Part shown: piece after piece, positions 33,451 to 42,102 of the stretch | Layout: each line of letters starts with the position of its first letter | How positions within the stretch are numbered: position 1 is the first letter of the stretch | Assembly: GCA_005884005.1 (NCBI GenBank) | Contig: VAWI01000017.1 | Span: 1-53,868, forward strand | Origin: Actinomycetota bacterium | GTDB lineage: Bacteria > Actinomycetota > Thermoleophilia > Gaiellales > Gaiellaceae | DNA: 53,868 nucleotides | Direction: 5' to 3' | The notes under the pieces: model-generated | What the model was told of the DNA's origin: nothing | The model's database searches: none | What the model saw: the letters and a program-made list of their open reading frames with translations, nothing else | Position numbers and translations under genes: made by a program

Positions 33451-34116
33451 CTAACCGAGAAACTCCAGGAGGCGCTGCGCATAGTGCGGCGCGGTCGGCT
33501 CGTCTTCGTGCTTGAAGTAGCAATAGATCCGCGTGCCGTTCGCGAGCAGCGGCCGGAAACGATCCGCCCAGGCGCGCAGGGTCTCGTCGTCGTACGGTGG
33601 CTCCCGCAGCCGGAAGTACCGGAAAGGTGCGGCGCCCTCGAACGAGTTGACGCGCACTGGCACGTCGACATCGGCCCAGGACTCGTGTCGGAACTCGAAG
33701 GCGTACTCGAGCTCGGGATCAAGTGAGTCCAGGAGTAGGCGCAGCAGCCCCTCGTCGCGCGTGCGGGTCTCCGGGAACTGCACCAGGATCGGGCCAAGCC
33801 GCTCGCCCAGCAGGCGGGCGTGCTCACAGAAGGTCTGGATCAACTCGAGGCGGCCGAAGTGCGTGATGCGGCGGCTCATCTTGACCGCGAAGCGAAATTC
33901 GGCCGGAGTCTGCGCGGCCCAGCTGCGGAACTGCTCCTCTGCGGGAAGCTGGTAGAAGGTGGTGTTCAGCTCGACCGACGGGAGCCTTCCGGCGAAGAAC
34001 TCGAGGAACTCGGCCGGCTTCGCCTTCTCCGGGTAGAACTCACCCCGCCAGGACGGGTAGGAAAAGCCCGAGGTGCCGACATACGCCCCGGTTACACTCG
34101 CCCGCGTGGCGACCAT
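33451..34116 (-). CDS. DUF72 family protein
   Basis: A 221-residue protein of the DUF72 (YecE-like) TIM-barrel family. The N-terminal [20 protein letters not shown], the central [11 protein letters not shown] and [13 protein letters not shown], and the C-terminal [19 protein letters not shown] are all standard. Function of the family is not known. The ATG at 34116 shares bases with the ThyX ATG (34115) in a CATG, so the two genes start back to back in opposite directions; an ATG at 34140 is the other option. It is followed by an aminopeptidase gene at 8 bp. Confidence 0.88.
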   Translation of the reverse strand: MVATRASVTGAYVGTSGFSYPSWRGEFYPEKAKPAEFLEFFAGRLPSVELNTTFYQLPAEEQFRSWAAQTPAEFRFAVKMSRRITHFGRLELIQTFCEHARLLGERLGPILVQFPETRTRDEGLLRLLLDSLDPELEYAFEFRHESWADVDVPVRVNSFEGAAPFRYFRLREPPYDDETLRAWADRFRPLLANGTRIYCYFKHEDEPTAPHYAQRLLEFLG

Positions 34117-34813
34117 GGCCGAAGTGATAACCGAGAACACGATTCGGGTCCTGGATCACGGCTTCGTCCGGCTCGACGACGCGATGGCGAGCGACCTCTC
34201 TGTCGTCAACGGCGCGCGCGTCAGCTTCGCTCGCCACAAGGCCGAGATGGATGAGTCCGACGAGGGGCTGATCCGGTTCCTGATGCGAGACCGGCACGGC
34301 ACACCCTTCGAGCACAACGCCTTTCGCTTTCACGTTCGCGCGCCTTTGTTCGTGGCCCGCGAATGGTTCCGCCACCGGGTCGGCTCCTTCAACGAGTTCT
34401 CGATGCGCTATGCCAAGGCGAGCGACGAGTTCTACGTTCCGGAGCCCGAGGACGTACGGTCGCAGGTCGGCAAACCCGGCGCGTATTCGTTCGAGACGGT
34501 CGAGCCGGAACTCGCCGAGCAGACGCGCGAGGATCTCCAGGCTGTCTACGACGCCGCCTATGAGACCTACACTCGGCTCGTCGAGCAGGGCGTCGCCCGC
34601 GAGCTTGCGCGGCTGGTCATGCCGATGGGCGCCTACACCGAGTTCTACTGGACGGTCAACGCGCGCTCGCTGATGAACTTCGTCTCGCTGCGAGCGGCGC
34701 AGACCGCGCAGCGGGAGATCCGGCGTTACGCCGAGGCGTGTGAGCGCTTTCTCGCCGAGAAGATGCCCGTCACGCACGCGGCCTTCGTCGAGAACGACCG
34801 CGTCGCTCCCTAG
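34115..34813 (+). CDS. thyX: Flavin-dependent thymidylate synthase ThyX
   Basis: A 232-residue enzyme with the ThyX signature FRHRVGSFNEFSMRYAK (RHR, the Ser, then NExSxRY). It makes dTMP from dUMP using FAD and methylenetetrahydrofolate and replaces ThyA. Also visible are the N-terminal FARHKAEMDESDEGLIRFLM and the C-terminal LRAAQTAQREIRRYAE. Its start codon overlaps that of the divergent DUF72 gene. TACACT at 34092-34097 could be a -10 box giving a very short leader. The gene is convergent with the anti-sigma gene, 7 bp apart. Confidence 0.94.
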   Translation: MAEVITENTIRVLDHGFVRLDDAMASDLSVVNGARVSFARHKAEMDESDEGLIRFLMRDRHGTPFEHNAFRFHVRAPLFVAREWFRHRVGSFNEFSMRYAKASDEFYVPEPEDVRSQVGKPGAYSFETVEPELAEQTREDLQAVYDAAYETYTRLVEQGVARELARLVMPMGAYTEFYWTVNARSLMNFVSLRAAQTAQREIRRYAEACERFLAEKMPVTHAAFVENDRVAP

Positions 34814-34820
34814 GCCTGAG

Positions 34821-35435
34821 TTAGGTAGTCAGAACGGTTGGTCCCGGGCTGGCGCGGCCGGGAAGCTCCTTGGTGACGATCCAGCCGTCGCCTTGGTGGA
34901 AGCTGTACGGCACTGTTAGCCGCACCTTCACGGTCGACCGGCCGCCGCCCGCGAACGTGCCACACGTCCAGGTGCGCTTGCCGCGGGTGAGAAACATCTC
35001 GTAGTAGCCGCCTTGCTTCAGCTTCGGCAGCCCGCTGACCTCGAGGCGCAGAGGCCAGTTTCCGTGCGAGTCCCGGTCGCCGATCCTGATCTTTGCCGAG
35101 GCGGCATTGCCGGAGACGGCGTGCAGCGGGACGATGTACTGCGTGGAGAAGCCGTCATGCCGGAAGCCGGCGGTGTAGCCGCCGACGAAGGCGATGAGCG
35201 CGATCGCCGCCGCGAGGGCGAGCGCCGCGCCCGTCCGCCGGCGCGGCAGCAGCTGATAGGCGCTCTCGCCCAGGCGCGTCGGGCGATCGCCGATGCTCGG
35301 CTCCTCGAGGCCGGGGGGCAGCTCGGGCACCGGCCCGGCCGCGACGAGGAGGTCGTGAGCGCGACGCAGGCGCGCAGACTCGTCTGCGGACAAGCCCTCG
35401 CCGACGAGCTCTTTGAAGTCAGGTTCGCGGGTCAC
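34821..35435 (-). CDS. Anti-sigma factor with RskA-like C-terminal domain
   Basis: A 204-residue protein. Residues 1-75 form a cytoplasmic region without the HxxxCxxC zinc motif of ZAS proteins. A single membrane segment lies at about residues 72-90 (GAALALAAAIALIAFVGG). The exported C-terminal domain (YIVPLHAVSGNAASAKIRI, then GGYYEMFLTRGKRTWTCGTF) matches the anti-sigma-K domain. It should hold the upstream ECF sigma factor at the membrane until a signal triggers release. The GTG start overlaps the sigma stop by four bases (GTGA), the standard tight coupling of such pairs. Confidence 0.88.
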   Translation of the reverse strand: MTREPDFKELVGEGLSADESARLRRAHDLLVAAGPVPELPPGLEEPSIGDRPTRLGESAYQLLPRRRTGAALALAAAIALIAFVGGYTAGFRHDGFSTQYIVPLHAVSGNAASAKIRIGDRDSHGNWPLRLEVSGLPKLKQGGYYEMFLTRGKRTWTCGTFAGGGRSTVKVRLTVPYSFHQGDGWIVTKELPGRASPGPTVLTT

Positions 35436-36028
35436 TGCAGCTCCTCCAGGGCGTCGGCGAGCCGGCCGAGCGCGCTCCGGGTTCGCGTCTTGACGGTGCC
35501 GAGCGGGATGTTGAGGTAGTCGGCGATCTGGGACTGCGAGAGCCCGCTCCAGTAGGCGAGCTCGAGCAGAGGACGTTCGTGCTCCGGGAGCTCCTGCAGC
35601 GCGCGATGGACGCGCCAGGCGACCCAAGAGCGCTCAGCTTCGTCTGGAGGGCCGGGCTCGGAAGACGGCTCGTCGGGGGTCTCGGACGGGGGCTCGGACC
35701 GTGCTCGCGCGCGGTCGACGATCGCGTTTCTTGCGACGGCATAGAGCCAGGGAGCCCCAGGCCCGCGCTCCGCCCGGTAGCTCGAGGCGGAGCGCCAGAT
35801 CGATGTGAAGGTCTCCTGTGTCGCATCCTCGGCGCGGCCGCGGTCGCCGAGCCGGCGCAGCGCCAGCGCGAACACGGGCCGTATGAAGCGGCGGTAGAGG
35901 ACGTCGAACGCCTCGCGGTCGCCGCCGGCAATTCGCTGCAGCAGCTCGCCGTCGCTGGAGCGTTCGGCCGGGGCCGGCCGGTTCACGCGTTGAGTCGATT
36001 GGGCGGGGAGATCGAGTGCAAGCTCCAT
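35432..36028 (-). CDS. ECF sigma factor (SigK-like)
   Basis: A 198-residue ECF sigma factor. Region 2 spans about residues 38-100 (DVLYRRFIRPVFALALRRLG, EDATQETFTSIWR, APWLYAVARNAIVDRARA). Region 4 spans about 145-195 (LPEHERPLLELAYWSGLSQSQIADYLNIPLGTVKTR). An acidic Pro-rich linker joins them. The ATG at 36028 lies directly behind AAGGAG, closer than ideal. It is co-transcribed with the anti-sigma gene downstream and follows the SDR gene by 20 bases. The target promoters are not known; such sigma factors are often autoregulated. Confidence 0.92.
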   Translation of the reverse strand: MELALDLPAQSTQRVNRPAPAERSSDGELLQRIAGGDREAFDVLYRRFIRPVFALALRRLGDRGRAEDATQETFTSIWRSASSYRAERGPGAPWLYAVARNAIVDRARARSEPPSETPDEPSSEPGPPDEAERSWVAWRVHRALQELPEHERPLLELAYWSGLSQSQIADYLNIPLGTVKTRTRSALGRLADALEELQ

Positions 36029-36048
36029 CTCCTTGTCTCTACGCGCGC

Positions 36049-36699
36049 TCACACTGCCCTGGATTGGAGCAGACGCCCGCCGTCGACGACGAGCGAAGTG
36101 CCCGTGACGAAGCCGGCGCGGGCGAGGAAGACGACCGCTTCGGCGACGTCCTCCGGCGATCCCACCCGTCCGAGCAGTGTTTCGGTCGCGCGCCGCTCCT
36201 CCTGCTCCGGCTCGACGGCGACGGGGCCAGGTGCGATGCCGCAAACCCGAACCTCGGGGGCGAGCGCGCGCGCGAACACGCGCGTCAGCATCGCCTGAGC
36301 TGACTTCGCAGCGCAGTGGGCGGCGAACGAGGGCCAGGGTTGGTAGGCGGCAACGTCTTCGATCATCACCACGCTCCCACTCGAATCGCGCAGGTACGGC
36401 GCTGCCGCCTGCGTGACGAAGAAGCTGCCCTTCGCGGTCGCGCCGAAGGCCAACTCCCAATCCGCCTCGGTCAGCTCGAGGACGTTCTTCGGCGCAAAAC
36501 CCTCCGCTGCGCCGTTCACTAGCAAGTCGATGCCTCCCAGCTCGGACGCCGCTCGATCGACAAGCGCGCGCGCCTCATCGGGCCGAGCGAGGTCTCCGTC
36601 GGCCCGTCCGGCGGCGAGCACCGACCACCCAGCTGCCTCGAGTCGGCCCGTGATCGCGGCGCCGATCCGACCCGTCCCACCGGTGACTAGGGCTCGCAT
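36049..36699 (-). CDS. Short-chain dehydrogenase/reductase-like protein with altered catalytic Tyr
   Basis: A 216-residue SDR. The cofactor motif is in VTGGTGRIGAAITGRLEAAG, then LVNGAAEGFAP (NNAG-like), and the C-terminal GIAPGPVAVEP. The active-site segment reads FAAHCAAKSAQAM, with His where the catalytic Tyr of YxxxK should stand; the Lys is kept. The Ser three strands earlier is also replaced by a VMIED stretch. It is therefore doubtful as a normal oxidoreductase and may bind NAD(P)(H) without turnover, or use the His. It is divergent from the secreted-protein gene at 36781 and upstream of the ECF sigma gene. Confidence 0.85.
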   Translation of the reverse strand: MRALVTGGTGRIGAAITGRLEAAGWSVLAAGRADGDLARPDEARALVDRAASELGGIDLLVNGAAEGFAPKNVLELTEADWELAFGATAKGSFFVTQAAAPYLRDSSGSVVMIEDVAAYQPWPSFAAHCAAKSAQAMLTRVFARALAPEVRVCGIAPGPVAVEPEQEERRATETLLGRVGSPEDVAEAVVFLARAGFVTGTSLVVDGGRLLQSRAV

Positions 36700-36780
36700 C
36701 AGCCAGTCATAGTACGGCGCTTAGTTTTGGCTGCAAGCGGGCATGTTTTCCTTGGGGACAAACCGAAAGGGGTTCACTAG

Positions 36781-37401
36781 ATGAGAAAGACAATTCCGAC
36801 CCTCGTCCTGGTAGCAATGTGCGCGGCGCCGGCGGCGGCAGCGCCGCCCACTCTGACGCTGAAGGCGGCGCCGACGGTAGTCGCCTACGGCGGCTCGACG
36901 ACGCTGACGGGCGTTCTGTCGACAAAGAAGGCCGGCCAGGCGATCGACATTCAGGGCCAGGACTGCGGCCAGAACGCCTTCAAGAAGGTCGCAACTGCGA
37001 CCACGACGACCGGCGGCGCGTTCTCGTCGGCCGTCAAGCCGACCCTGAACACGAACTACCAGGCAAAGAACAAGGGGGCGACGAGCCCGATGGTGGCGGT
37101 CAAGGTGACGCCCTTGCTGAGTCTGCAAAAGCTCTCGCTCGGCAAGTTCAAGGTCTCAGTCACCGCTGCCCAGTCGTTCGTGGGCAAGTACGTCGTCTTC
37201 CAGCGCCTGCGCAATACCAAGTGGGTGACGCTCAAGAAGGTGACGCTGGCGACCGTCGCGACGACGACGGCGCCGACGCAGGTCACCTCGTCGACGTTCA
37301 AGATCAAACTGCCCGCAAAGCTGCGTGTGCGCTCGATCCTGCCGGCAACTCAGGCCGCCACCTGTTACCTCCCGGTCAAGAGCAAGGTCATCAGGAGCTA
37401 G
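36781..37401 (+). CDS. Secreted beta-sandwich-like protein
   Basis: A 206-residue protein with a signal peptide ending at about residue 21 (APAAAAPP). The mature part has two beta-rich halves (TLKAAPTVVAYGGSTTLTGVL, then VKVTPLLSLQKLSLGKFKVSV) that resemble tandem Ig-like or bacterial surface domains. It has two cysteines far apart, DCGQ and TCYLP. It is rich in Lys and Thr, unlike the average protein of this window. The promoter region is the 80 bases shared with the SDR gene. A strong terminator closes the gene. Function unknown. Confidence 0.8.
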   Translation: MRKTIPTLVLVAMCAAPAAAAPPTLTLKAAPTVVAYGGSTTLTGVLSTKKAGQAIDIQGQDCGQNAFKKVATATTTTGGAFSSAVKPTLNTNYQAKNKGATSPMVAVKVTPLLSLQKLSLGKFKVSVTAAQSFVGKYVVFQRLRNTKWVTLKKVTLATVATTTAPTQVTSSTFKIKLPAKLRVRSILPATQAATCYLPVKSKVIRS

Positions 37402-37424
37402 TGGCCTGACCACTAGCCGATTTC

Positions 37425-37462
37425 GAGCCGCCGGGGCGTGTTCGCCCCGGCGGCTCCGTTTC
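37425..37462 (+). terminator. Rho-independent terminator
   Basis: GAGCCGCCGGGGCG (37425-37438), loop TGTT, CGCCCCGGCGGCTC (37443-37456), then CGTTTCC. It is a perfect 14-bp stem between the secreted-protein gene and the convergent superoxide dismutase gene. A smaller hairpin at 37398-37416 (CTAGTGG-CCTGA-CCACTAG) contains the stop codon. Confidence 0.8.
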
Positions 37463-37464
37463 CA

Positions 37465-38094
<630 letters not shown>

Positions 38095-38200
38095 GCGTCC
38101 TCCTCCTTCCTCTCGACTAAAAGCGAGGCTACCGCGTCGGGGCTAGGCGGGGGCGGCTAGCAGGCTATGCTCGCGCGCGTCCGGAACGAAAGGAGTCGAC

Positions 38201-38821
38201 GTGGCGACGCTCGCCTTCAACCACCAGGAGATCACCCCCCGGCAGCTGAAGCCCGAGCTATTCGAGCTCGACGGCATCTCGCGCGAGAGCGTTGAGGCCC
38301 ACTACAAGCTCTACGAGGGCTACGTCAACAAACGGAACGAGATTCTGGAGAGGCTCGGCGCCGTGGATCTAGCCGCAGCCAACCAGGTCTATTCCGAGCT
38401 CCGCGCGCTCAAGGTCGAACTCTCGTTCGCGATCGGCGGAATCAAGAACCACGAGATCTACTTCGAGCATTTGGGCGGCGGCGGTGGCGCCCCGGACGGG
38501 GTAATCGGCCGGTTGATCGAGCGCGACTTCGGGTCGGTGGAAGACTGGGCCCGCGACCTGAAGGCCAGCGGCATGGCCGGGCGAGGCTGGGCTTGGACCG
38601 CCTACGACTGGGACGAAGGCCGACTGTTCAACTACGTCGGCGATACCCAGAACACGTTTCCGATCTGGAACGCGACCCCGCTCGTCGCGCTCGACGTCTA
38701 CGAGCACGCGTACTTCATCGATTTCCAGACCGACCGAGGCTCGTACATCGACGCCTTCTTCGCGAACCTCGACTGGGCCGTCGTCAACGACTGGGTAAGC
38801 CGGTACCAGATCCAGGTCTAG
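38201..38821 (+). CDS. Divergent superoxide dismutase-family protein
   Basis: A 206-residue protein of the Fe/Mn SOD fold, only distantly like its neighbour. All four ligand positions can be traced: His in VEAHYKLYEGYVNK, His in IKNHEIYFEHLG, Asp and His in LDVYEHAYFIDFQTDR. The usual HANHSLFW segment is replaced by GGIKNHEIYFEHLGG, so the second-sphere residues differ. It may be a cambialistic or specialised SOD, or have a different activity. A GTG start follows AAAGGAG. Its stop shares CTAG 38818-38821 with the convergent folE2 gene. Confidence 0.87.
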   Translation: MATLAFNHQEITPRQLKPELFELDGISRESVEAHYKLYEGYVNKRNEILERLGAVDLAAANQVYSELRALKVELSFAIGGIKNHEIYFEHLGGGGGAPDGVIGRLIERDFGSVEDWARDLKASGMAGRGWAWTAYDWDEGRLFNYVGDTQNTFPIWNATPLVALDVYEHAYFIDFQTDRGSYIDAFFANLDWAVVNDWVSRYQIQV

Positions 38822-39783
38822 CCGGCGAGCCACTCCCGCAGCTCGGTGTGGCGCGCCGCGCGATCTCCCTCCAGCTCCGCTCGAAGCTCGCCGACAGTGC
38901 CGTACCGCTCCGCGATCACGTCGTGGTCGTGGATCGTCTCGAAGTTCACCTGCCGGGAGAAGAGAAAGTCCGCATCGTCGAGCGCATAGGTCTCGAGGGT
39001 GCAGCGCAGCGCCAGTCGCACCGAGTCCTCGACGAAGCGCGCATGGGCGTGAGCCTGCTCGACGACGTGGAGCTCGTCCGGTCGCTTGAGCAGGCCGTAG
39101 ACGGGGGCGCTCATCGAGCTCTCGACCACCTGGACAAGGTGCTCGGCGTTGACCGCCTCGTCCGTCCCGACGTAGAGTGTGCCGCGGCCGCGCTGGTTGT
39201 GCGTCGCGAGCGGGACGAGCTCGAGGATCCGGTCGATCTCTTCGCCCTCGAACCCGGCTGCCTCGAGCCGCTCGCGTGAGCTCTCACGCACGAGTCCCTG
39301 TGCGCAGGGGCACGCGTTGATCCCTGTCGCCTCCACACCGACGACGCGCCGCGTCGACTGCTCCGAGGCGGCGGCGAGCCCGATCAGCGAGACGAGCTCC
39401 TGCGTCCGCAGGCCGGTCACGGGGGTCCGCCGCTCGAGCGGATACTGGGCGACGATCTTGACCTCTGCCCTCAGTGCCCTCTGGCGCTCGACGATCTGCG
39501 CGGCGATGCGGGCGGCGAGTTGCTCGACCAGGAGCGCCTCCTCGATCACGACTTCCTCGATCGCCTCCTCGAAGAGCTCGGGGAAGCGCGACATGTGGAC
39601 GCCCTTCTGCGCCGGATCGAGGTCGACGGTGCAGTCGATGTCCGCTGCAATCAGCTTCTCGTTCTCGCCGTAGCGGATCCGGATCGCTTTCCGCACGCCG
39701 CTGACGCCGGCCCTTGAGAGCCCGATTCGCACGTCGGGGAGCGAAGCCTGAAGATCCTGGAGAAAATGAACTCCGTCGTTCAT
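38818..39783 (-). CDS. folE2: GTP cyclohydrolase FolE2 (COG1469/MptA type)
   Basis: A 321-residue type IB GTP cyclohydrolase. The key motif TGINACPCAQ holds the active-site Cys, and the N-terminal DVRIGLSRAGVSGVRKAIRI and the HMSRFPELFEEAI stretch are typical. It begins tetrahydrofolate (or methanopterin-type) synthesis from GTP. FolE2-type enzymes can use metals other than zinc and replace FolE under zinc limitation in many bacteria. The chosen start is ATG 39783. It is divergent from a histidine kinase-like gene with 20 bases between start codons, too short for two independent full promoters. Confidence 0.92.
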   Translation of the reverse strand: MNDGVHFLQDLQASLPDVRIGLSRAGVSGVRKAIRIRYGENEKLIAADIDCTVDLDPAQKGVHMSRFPELFEEAIEEVVIEEALLVEQLAARIAAQIVERQRALRAEVKIVAQYPLERRTPVTGLRTQELVSLIGLAAASEQSTRRVVGVEATGINACPCAQGLVRESSRERLEAAGFEGEEIDRILELVPLATHNQRGRGTLYVGTDEAVNAEHLVQVVESSMSAPVYGLLKRPDELHVVEQAHAHARFVEDSVRLALRCTLETYALDDADFLFSRQVNFETIHDHDVIAERYGTVGELRAELEGDRAARHTELREWLAG

Positions 39784-39803
39784 CGCGAAGCAACCGTACC
39801 GAA

Positions 39804-40388
39804 GTGACCGAAAACCCCCGTTTCCCAAAGCTCGTCTCCCTTGCCGCCCACGATCTGCGGACGCCCTTGGCGACCGTCAGCGGCTTTGCGAAGACCCTGA
39901 TCCGCACAGAGGGGCTCGAGGATCCCGCCTCGCGCTATGTCGAGATCATCGAGTCGGCGGCGGAGCAGATGGTCGAGCTGCTCGACGAGCTCGGGCTTGC
40001 GGCAAGGATCGAGGCCGGCAGTTACCAGCCCAACCTGCGCGAGGCCGACACGCTCGAGCTCGCGCGCGTGGCCGCCGCGACGCTGGGCGAAGAGCGCGTA
40101 CGGGTCGGGGGCCAGGGCGGGGCGGTACAGATCGATCTCGAGGCGACACAGCGGGCCGTCAGCGCGCTTGCGCAATGCGCTCTCCGTCACGGGGGTGTCG
40201 AGCTCGTGGACACCACGGCCACCGGCCCCGAGCTGACTATTTCGCCGATCACCCCCGCGTCCGCTCCCGTCGTTCTCGGCGAAGATCTTCGCGACCTCGG
40301 TGCCGCTGTGGCGGTGTTGCTCGTGCGGGCGCTTGGAGGCTCGGTAACCCTCGAGGGCGACACGCTCCACGTGCGCTTGCCCGACTGA
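39804..40388 (+). CDS. Histidine-kinase phosphoacceptor-domain protein without sensor
   Basis: A 194-residue protein. The H-box is in LVSLAAHDLRTPLATVSGFAKTL. The dimerisation helices follow (residues about 5-75), and then a much reduced ATPase-like part in which the N, G1 and G2 boxes are not recognisable. There is no sensor, membrane segment or HAMP domain. It could be a phosphoacceptor, a decayed kinase, or a scaffold. The GTG at 39804 was chosen for its position before the H-box. The stop overlaps the start of the FMN oxidase gene by one base (TGATG), so the two are coupled. Confidence 0.75.
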   Translation: MTENPRFPKLVSLAAHDLRTPLATVSGFAKTLIRTEGLEDPASRYVEIIESAAEQMVELLDELGLAARIEAGSYQPNLREADTLELARVAAATLGEERVRVGGQGGAVQIDLEATQRAVSALAQCALRHGGVELVDTTATGPELTISPITPASAPVVLGEDLRDLGAAVAVLLVRALGGSVTLEGDTLHVRLPD

Positions 40389-41440
40389 TGCTGCTCAACG
40401 TCGGGGACTACGAGCGCGACGCCGAGCGCGTACTCGATCCAGGCGCGTTCGGCTACTTCGCCGGCGGCTCGGGCGACGAGCTGACGCTACGGGACAACAT
40501 CGAGGCATTCGAGCGCCGACAGCTCCGCCCGCGCGTGCTCGTCGACGTCAGCGAGATCGCCACTGGGACCACCGTGCTCGGCCGCGAGGCCGCGATGCCC
40601 GTGCTCGTGGCGCCGACGGCCTTCCAGCGGCTCGCGCATCCCGACGGCGAGGTCGCGGTCGCGCGCGCCGCGGCCGCTGCCGGAACGGTCATGTGCCAAT
40701 CGACGCTCTCGAGCATGACGCCAGCTGAGCTGGCGAGGGCCGCTCCCGGTGCCAGCCTCTGGTTCCAGCTCTACTGGTCGAGCGATCGCGGGTTCACGGC
40801 CGAACTGCTCGCCTCGGTTGCCGAGGCCGGGTTCGAAGCGGTCGTCTTCACCGTCGACTTACCGGCGGCCGGACGGCGAGAACGCGACCTGCGAGCCGCG
40901 TTCGCATTGCCGGACGATCTCGCGCTGCCCAACATTCCGGGTTCGCTGGGGCGGCGGGACTTCCACGCTGAGCTTGGTCAGATCGTCGACACGACGCTGA
41001 CCTGGCGAGACCTCGAATGGCTGCGCGAGACCTGCCCGCTGCCTGTCGTGCTCAAAGGGATTCTCTCGTCCGAGGATGCGCTGCTGGCGGCGGAGCACGG
41101 CGCTGCGGGCGTGGTCGTCTCCAACCACGGCGGTCGTCAGCTCGATGGCGTCGCGGCCTCCCTCGATGCGCTGCCGGAGGTGGTCGAAGCCGTGGGCGAG
41201 CGGGTCGAGGTGCTCATGGACGGCGGCGTTCGCCGGGGCACCGACGTCCTCAAAGCCCTCGCCCTGGGCGCGCGTGCGGTGCTCGTCGGACGGCCCATCA
41301 TCTGGGGCTTGGCCGTCGACGGCGAGGCGGGCGTGCGGGAGGTGCTGGCGCTCCTCCGCGCCGAACTCGCCCTTGGGCTGACGCTTCTCGGCTGCCGATC
41401 GCCCGCCGAGATCACCGGCGCGCACGTCAAGGCCAAGTAA
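40388..41440 (+). CDS. FMN-dependent alpha-hydroxy acid oxidase/dehydrogenase
   Basis: A 350-residue enzyme of the glycolate oxidase/lactate dehydrogenase (LldD-like) family. Visible features are APTAFQRLAHPDGEVAVARAA (FMN site), WFQLYWSSDRG, VVLKGILSSEDALLA (active-site Lys), the catalytic VVSNHGGRQLDG and MDGGVRRGTDVLKALALGA. It oxidises a 2-hydroxy acid to the keto acid, with oxygen or a quinone as acceptor. It lacks a membrane-anchoring insert of L-lactate dehydrogenases. The TAA stop lies within the first palindrome of R3 copy B. The ATG overlaps the preceding stop. Confidence 0.9.
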   Translation: MLLNVGDYERDAERVLDPGAFGYFAGGSGDELTLRDNIEAFERRQLRPRVLVDVSEIATGTTVLGREAAMPVLVAPTAFQRLAHPDGEVAVARAAAAAGTVMCQSTLSSMTPAELARAAPGASLWFQLYWSSDRGFTAELLASVAEAGFEAVVFTVDLPAAGRRERDLRAAFALPDDLALPNIPGSLGRRDFHAELGQIVDTTLTWRDLEWLRETCPLPVVLKGILSSEDALLAAEHGAAGVVVSNHGGRQLDGVAASLDALPEVVEAVGERVEVLMDGGVRRGTDVLKALALGARAVLVGRPIIWGLAVDGEAGVREVLALLRAELALGLTLLGCRSPAEITGAHVKAK

Positions 41441-41534
41441 CAGTCTGTTACGAGGTTCGACACGGCGCGAACGGACAGCCAATCCGCGGCAAGCGGCTCT
41501 GTGACGCGAACGTGCGCAAGTAACAGTCTGTTAC
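41437..41534. repeat. R3 palindrome pair, copy B
   Basis: GTAACAGTCTGTTAC at 41437-41451 and again at 41520-41534, start to start 83 bases. The second copy extends to 10-bp arms (41517-41537). The first includes the stop codon of the FMN oxidase gene. The 13-mer GCCAATCCGCGGC at 41478-41490, between the palindromes, is the reverse complement of one next to copy A. Confidence 0.9.
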
Positions 41535-41593
41535 TTGGACCGGGGACAGCCAGCCAGAGAGGGCCGAGCGACAGCCGGCCAGAGTCGACCGCT

Positions 41594-42079
41594 CTAATCC
41601 TCGGCGCCCCGCTCCTTCAGGAGTCGCTCCACGGACTCGTCGCCGTTCTGGCGCGCTGTGTCGATCGCCCGAGAGTCACCGCCTTGTCGGAGGTTCGGGT
41701 CCGCGCCGTGGTCGAGCACCAGCTTCACCAGCTCGTACCGCTTCGGCTCGTCGGTCCCCTCCTCTCCTGAAGCGGCTGCTGCGTGGATCGCTGCGGTCTG
41801 AATGTGCTCGTTGCGGGACAGCGCGTTGACGTCAGCGCCGCGTTCGAGCAGCAGCCGGGCGGCCTCGAGATGCCCGAAGAAGCACGCGAGCCCGAGCGGG
41901 TGAAATCCATCCTCGCCGAAGGCATTCGCGAGGGAGGGATCGTTGTCGAGAAGCTCGCGGATCCGCTCGGTCTGCCCGCATGCGGCGGCCTCGAATACGT
42001 TGAGCTTCGGGTTCGAGGCCAGCAGCTCGTCGGCTCGTGTTTGGTCGCCTGCGTACAGGGCCTGAAGCAGCTCTGACAT
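41594..42079 (-). CDS. Ankyrin-repeat protein
   Basis: A 161-residue protein of about four ankyrin repeats: NPKLNVFEAAACGQTERIRELL, GFHPLGLACFFGHLEAARLLLERGADVN, TAAIHAAAASG, and YELVKLVLDHGADPN. Such proteins serve as protein-binding modules. Two ATG codons (42085, 42079) are possible; the second sits six bases from AAGGAGG and is preferred. The gene is divergent from a MarR regulator gene, and the shared 41-base gap holds a palindromic operator, so it is probably under MarR control. It has no signal peptide. Confidence 0.85.
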   Translation of the reverse strand: MSELLQALYAGDQTRADELLASNPKLNVFEAAACGQTERIRELLDNDPSLANAFGEDGFHPLGLACFFGHLEAARLLLERGADVNALSRNEHIQTAAIHAAAASGEEGTDEPKRYELVKLVLDHGADPNLRQGGDSRAIDTARQNGDESVERLLKERGAED

Positions 42080-42102
42080 GGCCATCCTCCTTGGTCATTA
42101 CA

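Noticed and set aside
41452-41519. A small RNA or gene between the two R3 palindromes of copy B
   Set aside because: The 68 bases have no good frame or terminator, and the matching interval in copy A is not similar.
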